DNA of 64,000 nt from Flavobacteriales bacterium (GCA_003150615.1 QALN01000006.1:1-64000), one strand, 5' to 3'; shown: positions 24,468 to 33,433, counted from the first letter of the stretch. Notes: a model not told the origin generated them from the letters alone. Program-made: numbers and translations.

Positions 24468-25574
24468 ATGAAACGTTTTTTAAGTCTGGACATACTGCGC
24501 GGCTTTACCGTGGCGTGTATGATAATGGTGAACAATCCCGGAAGCTGGGGGCATATGTATCCTCCGCTGAAACATTACATATGGGACGGCTGTTCTCCTA
24601 CGGATTTGGTGTTCCCCACGTTTTTATTCATAGTAGGCGCGTCGGTATGGTTCGCGATGCGGAAAACGGGGCATGAACTTACCGGCGGCGTTGCTTTTAA
24701 AATAATAAAACGCGGCATACTGATTTTCCTTGTCGGGGAAGCGTTGAAGATGTACCCGTTTTACAATATGGAAGAATTCAGGATAAGGGGGTTCGGAGTG
24801 TTGCAGAGGATAGGCATTGCGTACATGTTGGGCTCGTTCATCGCGTTGTGGCTGAAGAGTTACCGCAGGATAGCCGTATGCGTTGCCGCAATATTGATAG
24901 GATATTGCATCATCGTATTTTCGTTAGGCGACGCAACGATAGAAAATTATATCGGCCGCAAGATAGACCTGGCCGTATTCGGCGTTGAGAGATTGCCTAT
25001 GCGTCTGGGATATCATTTTGCGGCGGAGGGCATTTTAAGTACGATACCTGCTGTGGCTACAGTGCTGATAGGGTATATGGCCGGACGATTTATGGGAGAG
25101 AATATGAAGCCTGAAAATCGATCCGCCGTTCCAATCGTAAAACTGGCTGCTGCCGGCGGTCTGCTGGTAACTGCCGGGTTGATATGGAACGGTACTTTCC
25201 CGCTCAACAAACCGATATGGTCCAGTTCCTATGTACTTTATGCCGCCGGTATAGCCATGCAGATGTGGGCTCTCATGTCGTATGTTACGGATTATCTGGG
25301 AAAGACTTCCTGGGCTGGGTTTTTCCGGGTTTTCGGTACGAATGCGTTGTTCGCTTTCGCTCTTTCGTCGGTGATAGTGCGCACGTTGAGGCTGCCTCTT
25401 TTTTTAATCCGCTCGGATGGAAAGCCCCTGGCCTTGTCCGGGTATTTTTACCGCGAAATGTCGCAGGTGGTAAGTCCTGAAATGGCCTCGTTGCTGTGGT
25501 CGCTGGTGATGGTGGGAGTATGTTGGGCGGTAACTTATCCCTTGTACCGGAAAAAGATTTTTATAAAATTATAA
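24468..25574 (+). CDS. DUF5009/NagX-type membrane acyltransferase
   Basis: A 368-residue membrane protein related to heparan-alpha-glucosaminide N-acetyltransferase. The N-terminus has the family hallmark MKRFLSLDILRGFTVACMIM, then a Asn-Pro-Gly loop NNPGSWGHMYPPLKHYIWDG and DLVFPTFLFIVG. About ten hydrophobic helices follow. The start at 24468 was chosen over 24396 because the hallmark begins here and a -7 element lies between the two. Members transfer acetyl from acetyl-CoA across the membrane to an amino sugar. It stands after thrC by 118 bases, on the same strand but with its own promoter element. A terminator follows. Confidence 0.9.
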   Translation: MKRFLSLDILRGFTVACMIMVNNPGSWGHMYPPLKHYIWDGCSPTDLVFPTFLFIVGASVWFAMRKTGHELTGGVAFKIIKRGILIFLVGEALKMYPFYNMEEFRIRGFGVLQRIGIAYMLGSFIALWLKSYRRIAVCVAAILIGYCIIVFSLGDATIENYIGRKIDLAVFGVERLPMRLGYHFAAEGILSTIPAVATVLIGYMAGRFMGENMKPENRSAVPIVKLAAAGGLLVTAGLIWNGTFPLNKPIWSSSYVLYAAGIAMQMWALMSYVTDYLGKTSWAGFFRVFGTNALFAFALSSVIVRTLRLPLFLIRSDGKPLALSGYFYREMSQVVSPEMASLLWSLVMVGVCWAVTYPLYRKKIFIKL

Positions 25575-25590
25575 CCGCTGGAAAATGAAA

Positions 25591-25618
25591 AACCGCTTTT
25601 ATGAAAGCGGTTTTTTTT
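25591..25618 (+). terminator. Terminator of the DUF5009 gene
   Basis: A 9-bp stem (AACCGCTTT with AAAGCGGTT) with a 4-base loop is followed by T8. It also faces the minus-strand genes beyond. Confidence 0.9.
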
Positions 25619-25652
25619 ATCGTGTTATTTATGTTCTCTGCCGGGCAGGGGA

Positions 25653-25829
25653 TTATATGAATTTTATGTCCATGTAGAAAAATGCCAGTACCAACATGAA
25701 CAGGAAAAACGTCAGTTTCCGGCGTATGAACTTGCTGTCACTTTTCTTAAACAATGCTACGGCAAGGTCGTATGCCGTATATATTACCGCTAAGGCTATA
25801 AGGAAGATTATTAGGTATTCGCGTTTCAT
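25653..25829 (-). CDS. Small two-helix membrane protein
   Basis: A 58-residue protein with two hydrophobic helices, YLIIFLIALAVIYTAYDL and LTFFLFMLVLAFFYMDI, joined by a basic loop (LFKKSDSKFIRRK). Positively charged between, few charges in the helices. The start ATG at 25829 follows the stop of the neighbour at 25842 by 12 bases, so the two are in one transcript. Its neighbour is of the same size and layout and probably a paralogue. No known family is recognised. Protein-coding status rests on the clean ORF and matching neighbour. Confidence 0.6.
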   Translation of the reverse strand: MKREYLIIFLIALAVIYTAYDLAVALFKKSDSKFIRRKLTFFLFMLVLAFFYMDIKFI

Positions 25830-25841
25830 GTCTTTACGGTA

Positions 25842-26024
25842 TTAGAAAAATATTTGTGTTTCAGTGATGTATCCGTATAACATCCAGCCTATCATGAAAA
25901 GGCCCAGAAGTATGGCAAATGTGCGGGAACGGGCTACCGAGAGTTCTTTTTCCCTTATCAGCAGCACCATATCGTATATGAAATATGCCGCTATTGCAAT
26001 CAGAATAATCGGAATTAGTATCAT
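25842..26024 (-). CDS. Small two-helix membrane protein, paralogue of the next
   Basis: A 60-residue protein: MILIPIILIAIAAYFIYDMV forms the first helix, a charged loop (LIREKELSVARSR) follows, and FAILLGLFMIGWMLYGY forms the second. It shares its pattern of helix, charged loop, helix and the phrase YD after the first helix with the gene at 25653. Function unknown. The bidirectional hairpin at 26111 separates it from the lipoprotein gene. Confidence 0.6.
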   Translation of the reverse strand: MILIPIILIAIAAYFIYDMVLLIREKELSVARSRTFAILLGLFMIGWMLYGYITETQIFF

Positions 26025-26110
26025 AGTCTTATGAGATTTGTTTAACCTTTATCAAATTTAAGGATTTTTCTTATCATAAGGTCAAAAAAACGTGACTTTT
26101 TAAGATATAA

Positions 26111-26137
26111 AAAGGCGGACCCTTTGGGCCCGCCTTT
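26111..26137. terminator. Bidirectional hairpin before the small membrane proteins
   Basis: AAAGGCGG at 26111-26118 pairs with CCGCCTTT at 26130-26137, with flanking A- and T-runs on both sides. It could terminate the lipoprotein transcript on the minus strand. Confidence 0.75.
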
Positions 26138-26159
26138 TTTATCCGTAATGAAGCAAGTT

Positions 26160-27506
26160 TTATTCTGTCACTTTAGCAAGTCCGAGACCTACTTCGAATT
26201 TGGTGCTCTCGTTGATAATGGTCTCCATTTCAGGTATGACCATTTCTATGATAGCCTGCAGATCTCCAAGACCTTCCGAAGGAATGAGCCCTTTTATGAT
26301 AGGGAATGCCTGCTGGAGGAAAGCTTTGTCGAAGTATATATCTACTCCGTTGGCTGTTTTGGTGAAGTTTATAGGTACGTGAACGTATCCGTCCTTAACT
26401 TCGAACAGCTGGGAGAATATCGAACCGTATCCGCCGGGAATCATGTTGATGAGGTCCATGTTTACAACGAAATATACTTTTCCTTCCTTTGCATACCAGC
26501 GTATGGTGCCTTCCGGTATAAGTTCGTTGGGGATGGTCATTTCGGCGTTTCCGTTCTGCGGGTCGTTGAACGAGAGCGCTATGCTTCCGTTTTCCTTGAA
26601 CTCAAAATAGTTAAGCGCATCCAGATAGTTGTCCAGGCCATAGCCCATAGCTATCATCTTGAGGAAAGGACCGAAAACATTCACATCCTGTTCGCTGCCC
26701 AGGAATATTATTTTTCCGGTTGTGTTTTCCACGTTGATTATAACACGGTGAACTTCTGTCTCGTTCCCGAAATTGTCGAGGCCCATTTCCTTGGCTATTT
26801 TCCATTTGCCTACTACGGCGCTGGTGTTTTTAACGCCTACTTCGAGGGACATCGTGTGGTCGATTATCTGTCCGCTTACGGAAACGGTCTTGTATTCGTC
26901 AGTATATTCGCCGGAGAACTGGCTCTGGGTGTTAAGTGTCGTAATCTGAAGGTTCGTGATCTCTATCGGTTCGTCTTCCCCGAGAACAAACCCGTCGATG
27001 ATGAGTTTCGCATCAGATGTTTTCAATCCCGTTATCTGGGCGGATACGCCTTCGGGAGCTTCAGCGCCGTTGATGGAAGCCGACAACTTTTCCCCGTTGT
27101 ACGAGCCTGTAGCGCCGGTAATGGTTATGTTCATAACCATTTTGCCGTTGTTTATCTTACCGGTTATGACTACTTTGTTCAGGTCGGAAGCGCCTCCGCC
27201 CTGTTCGCCGCCGAATACCCTTGAATTGTCGTTATCGACGCGTACTTCGCAGCCTGTAACAGTGTATTCCGCCTGTCCGAGTACGGCGTTGTATATTTTG
27301 AACGTCATATCGTCCTGAACCGTTCCTGTCACTTCAACTTTGGCATTGCCGCCGGAGTACATGGAGCCGTTCACTGTTATCGTAACATTGCTTCCCTCGT
27401 ATGTTCCTGGTACTCCGTCAAGAGTTTTGTCGGAGTCTTTCGAGCATCCGGCTACAAGTACTAATGCCGTTATGGCATATAAAAATCGCGATAATCTTTT
27501 TTTCAT
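26160..27506 (-). CDS. Bacteroidota lipoprotein with calycin/DUF4925-like beta domains
   Basis: A 448-residue lipoprotein: lipobox VAGC places Cys21 at the anchor, followed by a flexible SKDSDKTLDG tail. The N-terminal half contains two related beta domains beginning with GTYEGSNVTITVNG and with VVGKWKIAKEMGLDNFG, a pattern of the lipocalin/calycin-like repeats common in Bacteroidota (DUF4925 and relatives). It probably faces the cell surface or periplasm. The 172-residue lipoprotein gene to its right begins with a similar domain (AGDYKGTITF), so both belong to one larger family. The terminator lies just beyond the stop. Promoter element at 27562. Role unknown. Confidence 0.65.
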   Translation of the reverse strand: MKKRLSRFLYAITALVLVAGCSKDSDKTLDGVPGTYEGSNVTITVNGSMYSGGNAKVEVTGTVQDDMTFKIYNAVLGQAEYTVTGCEVRVDNDNSRVFGGEQGGGASDLNKVVITGKINNGKMVMNITITGATGSYNGEKLSASINGAEAPEGVSAQITGLKTSDAKLIIDGFVLGEDEPIEITNLQITTLNTQSQFSGEYTDEYKTVSVSGQIIDHTMSLEVGVKNTSAVVGKWKIAKEMGLDNFGNETEVHRVIINVENTTGKIIFLGSEQDVNVFGPFLKMIAMGYGLDNYLDALNYFEFKENGSIALSFNDPQNGNAEMTIPNELIPEGTIRWYAKEGKVYFVVNMDLINMIPGGYGSIFSQLFEVKDGYVHVPINFTKTANGVDIYFDKAFLQQAFPIIKGLIPSEGLGDLQAIIEMVIPEMETIINESTKFEVGLGLAKVTE

Positions 27507-27561
27507 TTTTTATTCTGTTTTGGTATTGTTACAGATGTTGACAATATATGAATATTTCGAG

Positions 27562-27591
27562 CAAATTTAATACAACTATCGTAAATTCAAT
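27562..27591 (-). promoter_or_regulatory. Candidate promoter for the 448-residue lipoprotein
   Basis: On the minus strand: TAAATTTG (complement of 27562-27569) with an imperfect -33 at about an 18-base spacing (complement of 27588-27591, ATTG). It lies 56 bases upstream of the ATG. Confidence 0.55.
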
Positions 27592-27684
27592 CGTTAGCCG
27601 TATTTTTTAACACATATATGATATTATTATATTGTGTAATAGGAATATTTTGTAATCGGCCTGACTGTCATTAGACGGACTAAA

Positions 27685-27714
27685 AAAACGGCCTGTAATT
27701 ACACAGGCCGTTTT
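27685..27714 (-). terminator. Terminator of the 172-residue lipoprotein gene
   Basis: Arms of 12 bp (AAAACGGCCTGT at 27685-27696, ACAGGCCGTTTT at 27703-27714) with a 6-base loop. On the minus strand the stem ends in T-rich sequence. Confidence 0.85.
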
Positions 27715-27737
27715 GTATTTTTTATAGTGTGTTTTTT

Positions 27738-28256
27738 TTATTCTTCTTCCGGTTCTACCTTGTTAAGGTGAATGAACGAGAACAGAGTGCCGGTAGCGTC
27801 GTTACGCACTTCAAACCTTGCAGCTTTTGCTTTACCGAAACCACTGAGCTTACCCGTGTAAGTTACGTTGTCAGTAGGAGCCGAACCAAAATTGTAATCA
27901 TATGATACGTTATCTGCAGCCAGTATCATACCGTCAGTTGATTTGCCTACTACCTTAGCGTTGAAGTCGAACGAATAAACTTTACCAGCCGTATTGTCCG
28001 AGCCGGAGAACTTAACTTCAGTAGCCGAAACAGCCTGTACGTTTACCATCCTTTCTGCCGTAGAAAGCACTGCACCGTCGAAAATAGCTCCTGTAGTACC
28101 CGGTTTCCTGAACGTTATGGTTCCCTTGTAGTCACCGGCCATGTCTGCAGTAGTTCCGATGTCTGCAGGCTTGTCGTCATCCGAGCAAGCTGTGAGCATA
28201 AACACACCAGCGGCAACAAACAGAGCTTTTTTTAGTAAAGTAAGTTTTGTTTTCAT
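27738..28256 (-). CDS. Small Bacteroidota lipoprotein with single calycin-like domain
   Basis: A 172-residue lipoprotein. The lipobox LTAC gives Cys24, followed by an acidic SDDDKPAD tail, the surface-export-like feature of Bacteroidota lipoproteins (K-D-D-E type), though that signal is usually at +2. The rest is beta-rich, beginning MAGDYKGTITFRKPG and ending FSFIHLNKVEPEEE. It is similar in layout to the N-terminal domain of the 448-residue lipoprotein next to it. A strong promoter lies 53 bases upstream. Role unknown. Confidence 0.65.
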   Translation of the reverse strand: MKTKLTLLKKALFVAAGVFMLTACSDDDKPADIGTTADMAGDYKGTITFRKPGTTGAIFDGAVLSTAERMVNVQAVSATEVKFSGSDNTAGKVYSFDFNAKVVGKSTDGMILAADNVSYDYNFGSAPTDNVTYTGKLSGFGKAKAARFEVRNDATGTLFSFIHLNKVEPEEE

Positions 28257-28308
28257 TTTTTAATCTTGTGTTTTTTATTGTTTTTAAAGTATATTTCTCT
28301 TAGCAAGA

Positions 28309-28340
28309 CAAAAGTAATATAAATTATTTACTAAATCCAA
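28309..28340 (-). promoter_or_regulatory. Bacteroidota-type promoter for the 172-residue lipoprotein
   Basis: On the minus strand TTTG (complement of 28337-28340), a 20-base spacer, then TACTTTTG (complement of 28309-28316). It lies 53 bases upstream of the ATG. Confidence 0.75.
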
Positions 28341-28368
28341 AAAAAAGCGATTTTAACATTAATAAAAA

Positions 28369-30003
28369 CTACCCGTTCATCGATATAAGGAACTCCTCGT
28401 TGTTGTGTGTGGATTCAAGGCGTTGCTTTATGAACTCCATGGCTTCCAGTGAATTCATGTCCGCGAGCATTTTCCGCAGTATCCACATCCGGTTGGCCAC
28501 GTCCTTCGATAGGAGCAGATCGTCCCTTCTCGTGCCCGACGATATCAGGTCTATGGCAGGGAAAATGCGGCGGTTGGCTATCTTGCGGTCGAGCTGAAGT
28601 TCCATGTTGCCCGTGCCTTTGAATTCTTCGAATATCACTTCGTCCATTTTTGAACCGGTATCTATAAGGGCGGTGGCTATTATTGTCAGCGATCCTCCGT
28701 TTTCGATGTTTCTTGCGGCTCCGAAAAATCTTTTGGGTTTGTGTAGCGCATTGGCGTCGATACCTCCGGAGAGGACTTTGCCCGATGCCGGGGATACCGT
28801 GTTGTAGGCTCTGGCCAAACGGGTTATGCTGTCCAGAAGTATTACCACGTCGTGTCCGCTTTCGACCAGGCGTTTTGCTTTTTCAATGACGATGTTGGCT
28901 ACTCTTACGTGTCTTTCGGCCGGTTCGTCGAATGTAGAGGCTACCACTTCGGCTTTGACCCCGCGCTGCATGTCGGTGACTTCTTCCGGGCGTTCGTCGA
29001 TGAGCAGCATTATCTGGTACACCTCCGGGTGGTTGGCTGCGATTGCGTTGGCTATATCCTTAAGCAGTATGGTCTTACCTGTTTTTGGCTGAGCTACTAT
29101 CATGGCCCTCTGGCCTTTTCCTATTGGGGCGAAGAGGTCTATTATCCGTGTCGAGATGTTTGAATTTTTCCCGGCGAGTCGGAATTTTTCATTGGCGAAA
29201 AGCGGAGTGAGGTGCTCGAACGCTATGCGGTCGCGCACGAAAGCCGGGTCGCGGCCGTTTATGCGGCTTACCTTTACCAACGGGAAGAATTTTTCACCTT
29301 CTTTCGGCGGGCGGACTATGCCGCGGAGCGTGTCGCCTGTTTTGAGTCCGAAGAGCCTTATCTGAGATTGGGATATATATATGTCATCGGGCGACGACAG
29401 GTAATTGTAGTCCGAAGAACGGAGGAAACCGTATCCTTCCTGTCCTATTTCCACCACGCCTTCGCATTCTATTATGCCTTCGAATTCGTAGTCGGAGGAA
29501 AAATAATTGGTTTTTTGAGGTGCGGCACCAGTCTGAGGTGTTTGGTTATGTCTTGGGGCCTGGTTTTTTTGAATATGCGGTTGCGCGGGAACTTGAGCCT
29601 GTGGTTCCGGGGTTTGGGCTTGCTGTTGTTGTTGGCGTTTTTGTTCCTCCATGCGCCTTCGCGCTATCTCCTGCTGTGCCCGGAGGGCTTTGAGTTGTCC
29701 GTCGGATAGTGGTTTGTGGGGAGCGGCCGGGTTTTCTACGTGTTCGTCCTGGGATTCCGTATGGTCCTGAGCGCGGCGTTTTGCGGTAACGGGTTTCGCC
29801 TGTTTGCTTTCGGCCTGGATTACGGCTTGGGGTTCTGTTTTTTCGGCGTTTTCATGGGTTTCGCCTTTGTTTACAAAAGATTTTATGATTAGTTCCTGCA
29901 ACTCTCCCTTTTTCATGTAGCGGTATTTCGGCACGCCTATTTTGGCGGCAAAGTCCTGCAATTCGGGCAGTTTCATTTGCTTAACTTCATTTATGTCGAG
30001 CAT
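28369..30003 (-). CDS. rho: Transcription termination factor Rho with long disordered insert
   Basis: A 544-residue ring helicase that releases RNA polymerase. Residues 1-45 are the N-terminal helical domain ([19 protein letters not shown]). About 46-165 is a low-complexity region rich in Gln, Pro, Ala and Lys, absent from E. coli Rho. The RNA-binding cold-shock-like domain follows (about 166-255, [18 protein letters not shown]). The ATPase has Walker A AQPKTGKT near residues 304-311, [13 protein letters not shown], and the Q-loop/R-loop blocks. In Bacteroides, an intrinsically disordered region of Rho drives condensates needed for gut fitness (established knowledge); this insert is a candidate for the same. 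A leader of about 150 bases separates it from its promoter. Confidence 0.97.
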   Translation of the reverse strand: MLDINEVKQMKLPELQDFAAKIGVPKYRYMKKGELQELIIKSFVNKGETHENAEKTEPQAVIQAESKQAKPVTAKRRAQDHTESQDEHVENPAAPHKPLSDGQLKALRAQQEIARRRMEEQKRQQQQQAQTPEPQAQVPAQPHIQKNQAPRHNQTPQTGAAPQKTNYFSSDYEFEGIIECEGVVEIGQEGYGFLRSSDYNYLSSPDDIYISQSQIRLFGLKTGDTLRGIVRPPKEGEKFFPLVKVSRINGRDPAFVRDRIAFEHLTPLFANEKFRLAGKNSNISTRIIDLFAPIGKGQRAMIVAQPKTGKTILLKDIANAIAANHPEVYQIMLLIDERPEEVTDMQRGVKAEVVASTFDEPAERHVRVANIVIEKAKRLVESGHDVVILLDSITRLARAYNTVSPASGKVLSGGIDANALHKPKRFFGAARNIENGGSLTIIATALIDTGSKMDEVIFEEFKGTGNMELQLDRKIANRRIFPAIDLISSGTRRDDLLLSKDVANRMWILRKMLADMNSLEAMEFIKQRLESTHNNEEFLISMNG

Positions 30004-30157
30004 TTGTTGATTTGGATAAGATTGTTTGAAAAATCCGTATGAAATTCCGCCGAATATACGGCAGGTTTCCGGTGGATCGGCTCAATAAATTAAGGTGATG
30101 GAGTTTTTTACTTGTAAATTACGGCTTTATACCACGTATGAAGCACCAACTGTCCGA

Positions 30158-30187
30158 CAAAGGTAACCGTTTTTTCCAAAAAACAAA
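30158..30187 (-). promoter_or_regulatory. Bacteroidota-type promoter for rho
   Basis: On the minus strand TTTG (complement of 30184-30187), an 18-base spacer, then TACCTTTG (complement of 30158-30165). It implies a leader of about 150 bases, compatible with Rho autoregulation, although no site is shown. Confidence 0.7.
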
Positions 30188-30296
30188 AAAAATTATTTTC
30201 TCATCTATTTGCCGTAAACACGGAGTAAATAACGGTTAATATAGTTAATATACGCATAATAAACCATTTAATTCTCAATATAACTGAAATTATTGT

Positions 30297-30304
30297 TACT
30301 TTTG
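30297..30304 (+). promoter_or_regulatory. Candidate -7 element (TACTTTTG)
   Basis: Matches TAnnTTTG and ends 66 bases before the regulator ATG at 30371. No clear -33 element. Confidence 0.5.
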
Positions 30305-30370
30305 GTGCTGCCAACGGTAGGAATTAACAAAATTTTCATACACTTAATAACAATTATAAAAATAAAAATT

Positions 30371-31027
30371 ATGATTAATGTTTTAGTTGTGGACGATCAC
30401 GAGGTTGTCAGAAAGGGTCTCGGCCTTATATTCGGGCAAACTGAGGATATCGTCATGGTTGGGGCTACGGACGACGCCGAAACAACTATCGCGCTTTTGC
30501 ATCAGAATACACAGACGGACGTGCTGCTTCTGGATATAGAGATGCCTAAAGAAAACGGTCTTGTGGTGCTAAGGCGTGTAAAGAACGAATTTCCAAGCAT
30601 ACGCGTGCTGGTGCTGTCAATGCATCCGGAAGAGATATACGCGGTAAATTGCCTCAAGTCGGGCGCGATGGGTTATATAGGTAAAAACGCGCCTGTAGAG
30701 GAAATACTGGCAGCGATAAGAAAAGTCAATGACGGCGGTATATACATATCCGAAAAACTGTCCGAGCGTATGGCTTACCAGAGACGTTCGGGTGCTAACG
30801 CAGCTCAGCGCCGTCTGTACAAGCGTCTTTCGATAAGGGAGATAGAAGTGCTAAAGCTGCTGACGAGCGGAAAGAAAAACAAGCAGGTTGCCGAGGAATT
30901 GGGAATAAATGAAAAAACGGTTTCCACATACAAGGCAAGACTTCTCAGAAAACTCAACGTATCCAATATGGTGGAGCTTATCAACCATTCCAAAAATATG
31001 GAGCTGAGTGAAAAAATGTTCCAGTAA
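30371..31027 (+). CDS. NarL/FixJ-type response regulator, orphan
   Basis: A 218-residue two-domain regulator. The receiver (residues 1-120) has the acidic pocket Asp8/Asp9, the phospho-accepting Asp55 in LLLDIEMPKENG, and the later Lys in IGKNAP. The C-terminal LuxR-type helix-turn-helix is LSIREIEVLKLLTSGKKNKQVAEELGINEKTVSTYKARLL. The start ATG at 30371 was chosen because the receiver begins directly there; the earlier ATG at 30293 would add an unlikely hydrophobic extension across the promoter. No histidine kinase gene lies nearby, so the cognate sensor is elsewhere. It is followed by a strong terminator and then pyrH. Confidence 0.93.
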   Translation: MINVLVVDDHEVVRKGLGLIFGQTEDIVMVGATDDAETTIALLHQNTQTDVLLLDIEMPKENGLVVLRRVKNEFPSIRVLVLSMHPEEIYAVNCLKSGAMGYIGKNAPVEEILAAIRKVNDGGIYISEKLSERMAYQRRSGANAAQRRLYKRLSIREIEVLKLLTSGKKNKQVAEELGINEKTVSTYKARLLRKLNVSNMVELINHSKNMELSEKMFQ

Positions 31028-31075
31028 CAATTGTGTCTAGTGCCGTTTGAAAAAACTTTATGTAATACGGGAAAG

Positions 31076-31106
31076 AGCCGCTTCCGGAAAGAATGCGGCT
31101 TTTTTC
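31076..31106 (+). terminator. Terminator of the NarL-type regulator gene
   Basis: A 6-bp stem (AGCCGC with GCGGCT, 31076-31081 and 31095-31100) with a 13-base loop, followed by T6. Confidence 0.8.
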
Positions 31107-31151
31107 TGCGTTTTATATAACGGTGTGCCGCACAATTACGGAAGAATTGAT

Positions 31152-31159
31152 TATTTTTG
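31152..31159 (+). promoter_or_regulatory. Candidate -7 element (TATTTTTG) for pyrH
   Basis: Matches TAnnTTTG and ends 60 bases before the pyrH ATG at 31220. No clear -33 element. Confidence 0.5.
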
Positions 31160-31219
31160 TGCGGCGCGGGAGGATTGTACTTTTCCGCCCGGATGTTCGG
31201 AATATTTAAAAACACACCT

Positions 31220-31930
31220 ATGAAATATAAGAGGATACTGCTAAAACTCAGTGGCGAGGCCCTTATGGGAGGCCAGAATTACGGAATAGACCCGCAAAGG
31301 CTGGCCGAATACGCCGCAGAAATAAAGCGCATCGCGCAGTGCGGTGTGCAGATAGGGATAGTCATCGGCGGGGGCAATATATTCCGGGGCATGCAGGGAG
31401 CCGCCAAGGGAATGGACCGTGTACAGGGCGACTACATGGGCATGCTTGCTACGGTGATAAACGGACTGGCCATACAGGGGGCTTTGGAAGATGCCGGAAT
31501 GCAGACACGCCTGCAATCGGCCATAGAGATGAACCGCATAGCCGAACCTTTTATAAAGCGCAAGGCGGTACGCCATCTTGAAAAAGGCCGCATAGTCATT
31601 TTCTCGGCGGGGACGGGCAATCCGTTTTTCACTACCGATACGGCTGCTACGCTCAGGGCAATAGAAATACAGGCGGATGTGATACTCAAGGGTACGCGCG
31701 TCAACGGAATATACACGGCCGACCCGGAAAAAGATCCGAAGGCTGAAAAATTCGATACCATCACTTACGACGAATTGTACACACGGGGCCTTAAGATAAT
31801 GGACAGGACAGCGTACGCACTCTCCCAGGAAAACAAGATACCTATCATCGTATTCGATATGAATACCCCAGGCAATCTTTACAAGGTATGCAGCGGTGAA
31901 AATATCGGTACGTTGGTGACTGAAAAATAA
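31220..31930 (+). CDS. pyrH: Uridylate kinase
   Basis: A 236-residue bacterial UMP kinase that makes UDP using ATP. It begins [18 protein letters not shown], with the glycine-rich nucleotide-binding block [12 protein letters not shown] following. [22 protein letters not shown] is a family block, and [18 protein letters not shown] is near the C-terminus. The start was placed at 31220 because the family begins with this Lys-rich strand; the upstream extension is not conserved. It is followed after 34 bases by frr, as in many bacteria. Confidence 0.97.
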   Translation: MKYKRILLKLSGEALMGGQNYGIDPQRLAEYAAEIKRIAQCGVQIGIVIGGGNIFRGMQGAAKGMDRVQGDYMGMLATVINGLAIQGALEDAGMQTRLQSAIEMNRIAEPFIKRKAVRHLEKGRIVIFSAGTGNPFFTTDTAATLRAIEIQADVILKGTRVNGIYTADPEKDPKAEKFDTITYDELYTRGLKIMDRTAYALSQENKIPIIVFDMNTPGNLYKVCSGENIGTLVTEK

Positions 31931-31964
31931 GATTCGAACCGAAAAGTAACAACCGGAAAAACAA

Positions 31965-32525
31965 ATGAACGAAGAACTGGACATGATTTTCGAAGACGCT
32001 TCTGAGCGTATGGACAATTCGATATCGCATTTTGAAAGAGCGCTGACCAAACTACGTGCCGGAAAGGCTTCGCCGGTGATGCTAGAAGGCGTCATGGTGG
32101 ATTATTACGGTACGCCCACGGCTTTGGACAAGGTGGCCAATGTCATGTGCCCCGACCCGCGTACGATAACAGTGAAGCCCTGGGAAAAGAAATTGCTTCC
32201 CGATCTGGACCGTGCGATAATAAATTCCAACTTGGGTTTCACCCCGGCCAACAACGGTGAGATGCTTATAATCAACCTTCCTCCGCTTACCGAGGACCGT
32301 CGTCGCGAACTGGTTAAAATGGCGCGTACGGAATTGGAGACAGCCAAGGTGAATATCCGCAATATCCGCAAGGATGCCAATAACTCCGTGCGCCGTACGG
32401 AAGAAGTGAGCGAGGACATGATGAAGCAGTACGAGGAGAAAATACAGGAATTGACGGATAAATATATCTCCAAGGCCGATGCTATCATGGCGCAGAAGGA
32501 AAAGGACATAATGACGGTAGCCTGA
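31965..32525 (+). CDS. frr: Ribosome recycling factor
   Basis: A 186-residue factor that with EF-G splits the ribosome after termination. The typical blocks are HFERALTKLRAGKASPVMLEGVMVDYYGTPT, then ITVKPWEKKLLPDLDRAI and the C-terminal coiled coil RRTEEVSEDMMKQYEEKIQELTDKYI. Length is normal. Third part of the pyrH-frr pair, 34 bases downstream of pyrH, followed by a terminator. Confidence 0.98.
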   Translation: MNEELDMIFEDASERMDNSISHFERALTKLRAGKASPVMLEGVMVDYYGTPTALDKVANVMCPDPRTITVKPWEKKLLPDLDRAIINSNLGFTPANNGEMLIINLPPLTEDRRRELVKMARTELETAKVNIRNIRKDANNSVRRTEEVSEDMMKQYEEKIQELTDKYISKADAIMAQKEKDIMTVA

Positions 32526-32539
32526 TCTGGCGAATATTT

Positions 32540-32571
32540 GCCGGGGCCGTTTTACGGCCCCGGCTTTTTTT
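32540..32571 (+). terminator. Terminator of pyrH-frr
   Basis: An 11-bp GC stem (GCCGGGGCCGT with ACGGCCCCGGC) with a 3-base loop is followed by T7. Confidence 0.93.
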
Positions 32572-32629
32572 GTCCCGTATCATGCCGTTGTAATCAGGAA
32601 TAATCGTTAATGGCTGTTGTAAGAATAAG

Positions 32630-32657
32630 AAAAACTCCGGCATTTGCCGGAGTTTTT
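32630..32657 (-). terminator. Terminator of the SIMPL-fabG group
   Basis: Arms of about 12 bp (AAAAACTCCGGC with GCCGGAGTTTTT) with a 4-base loop lie 30 bases past the fabG stop on the minus strand. Confidence 0.88.
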
Positions 32658-32686
32658 CTGTTAATGTCGTTTCTCGCCGGGGCGTA

Positions 32687-33433
32687 CTATGTCAGCATAC
32701 CTCCGTTTACACTCAGTACCTGCCCTGTGACGTATGTGGAGAGGTCGCTTCCGAGGAAAAGGCATGCGTTTGCTATGTCTTCTACCGTGCCGGCGCGTTT
32801 CAGGGGTATGGCTTCCGTCCATCCTTCCACTACTTTGGGATCAAGCGCACCGGTCATTTCGGTTTCGATGAAACCTGGGGCGATGGCATTGCAACGGATG
32901 CCACGGGAACCGAGTTCCAGAGCTACGGATTTGGTGAAGCCTATTATACCGGCTTTCGATGCGGCGTAGTTGGCCTGCCCGGCGTTACCCTTTATTCCGA
33001 CTACGGAACTCATGTTTATTATCGAACCTGAGCGTTGTTTGAGCATTGTGCGTTGTACGGCTTTGGTCAGGTTGAATACCGAATCGAGGTTGGTTTTAAT
33101 GACGGCGTCCCATTGGTCTTTTCCCATGCGCATCAGCAGTCCGTCGCGTGTGATTCCGGCGTTGTTGACGAGGATGTCTATGCGGCCGAAATCCTTTGCC
33201 ACTTCTTCGGCCAGAGCTTGCGCCTGGTCGTAATCCGACGCATCGGAACGGTAGCCTTTGGCTTTTACTCCGTGCGAGGATAATTCGGCTTCGAGCGCCT
33301 GTCCTTTTTCAACGGACGATAAATAGGTGAAGGCTACGTTTGCGCCGTGTTTCGCGAATATTTCGGCTATACCGCGCCCTATTCCGCGTGAAGCGCCCGT
33401 GATAAGGGCTGTCTTTCCTTCTAAAAGTTTCAT
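32687..33433 (-). CDS. fabG: 3-oxoacyl-[acyl-carrier-protein] reductase
   Basis: A 248-residue short-chain dehydrogenase that reduces 3-oxoacyl-ACP with NADPH in fatty-acid elongation. The cofactor loop is ALITGASRGIGRGIAE, NAG motif is LVNNAGITRDGLLMRM, and the catalytic YAASKAG (Tyr and Lys) is present with the Ser in INMSSVVG. C-terminal ALFLGSDLSTYVTGQVLSVNGGM is the usual ending. Length is normal. It lies 67 bases past aroK on the same strand and is the last gene before a terminator. The other fab genes are not nearby. Confidence 0.96.
   Translation of the reverse strand: MKLLEGKTALITGASRGIGRGIAEIFAKHGANVAFTYLSSVEKGQALEAELSSHGVKAKGYRSDASDYDQAQALAEEVAKDFGRIDILVNNAGITRDGLLMRMGKDQWDAVIKTNLDSVFNLTKAVQRTMLKQRSGSIINMSSVVGIKGNAGQANYAASKAGIIGFTKSVALELGSRGIRCNAIAPGFIETEMTGALDPKVVEGWTEAIPLKRAGTVEDIANACLFLGSDLSTYVTGQVLSVNGGMLT

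Noticed and set aside
26124..27224. A 366-residue open frame on the plus strand
   Set aside because: It is antisense to the 448-residue lipoprotein gene and has no protein-like motif; the minus gene has a signal peptide, a lipobox and a promoter element.
30293..30370. Upstream extension of the NarL-type regulator from 30293
   Set aside because: It would start inside the -7 element and add a hydrophobic, non-conserved segment before the receiver domain.
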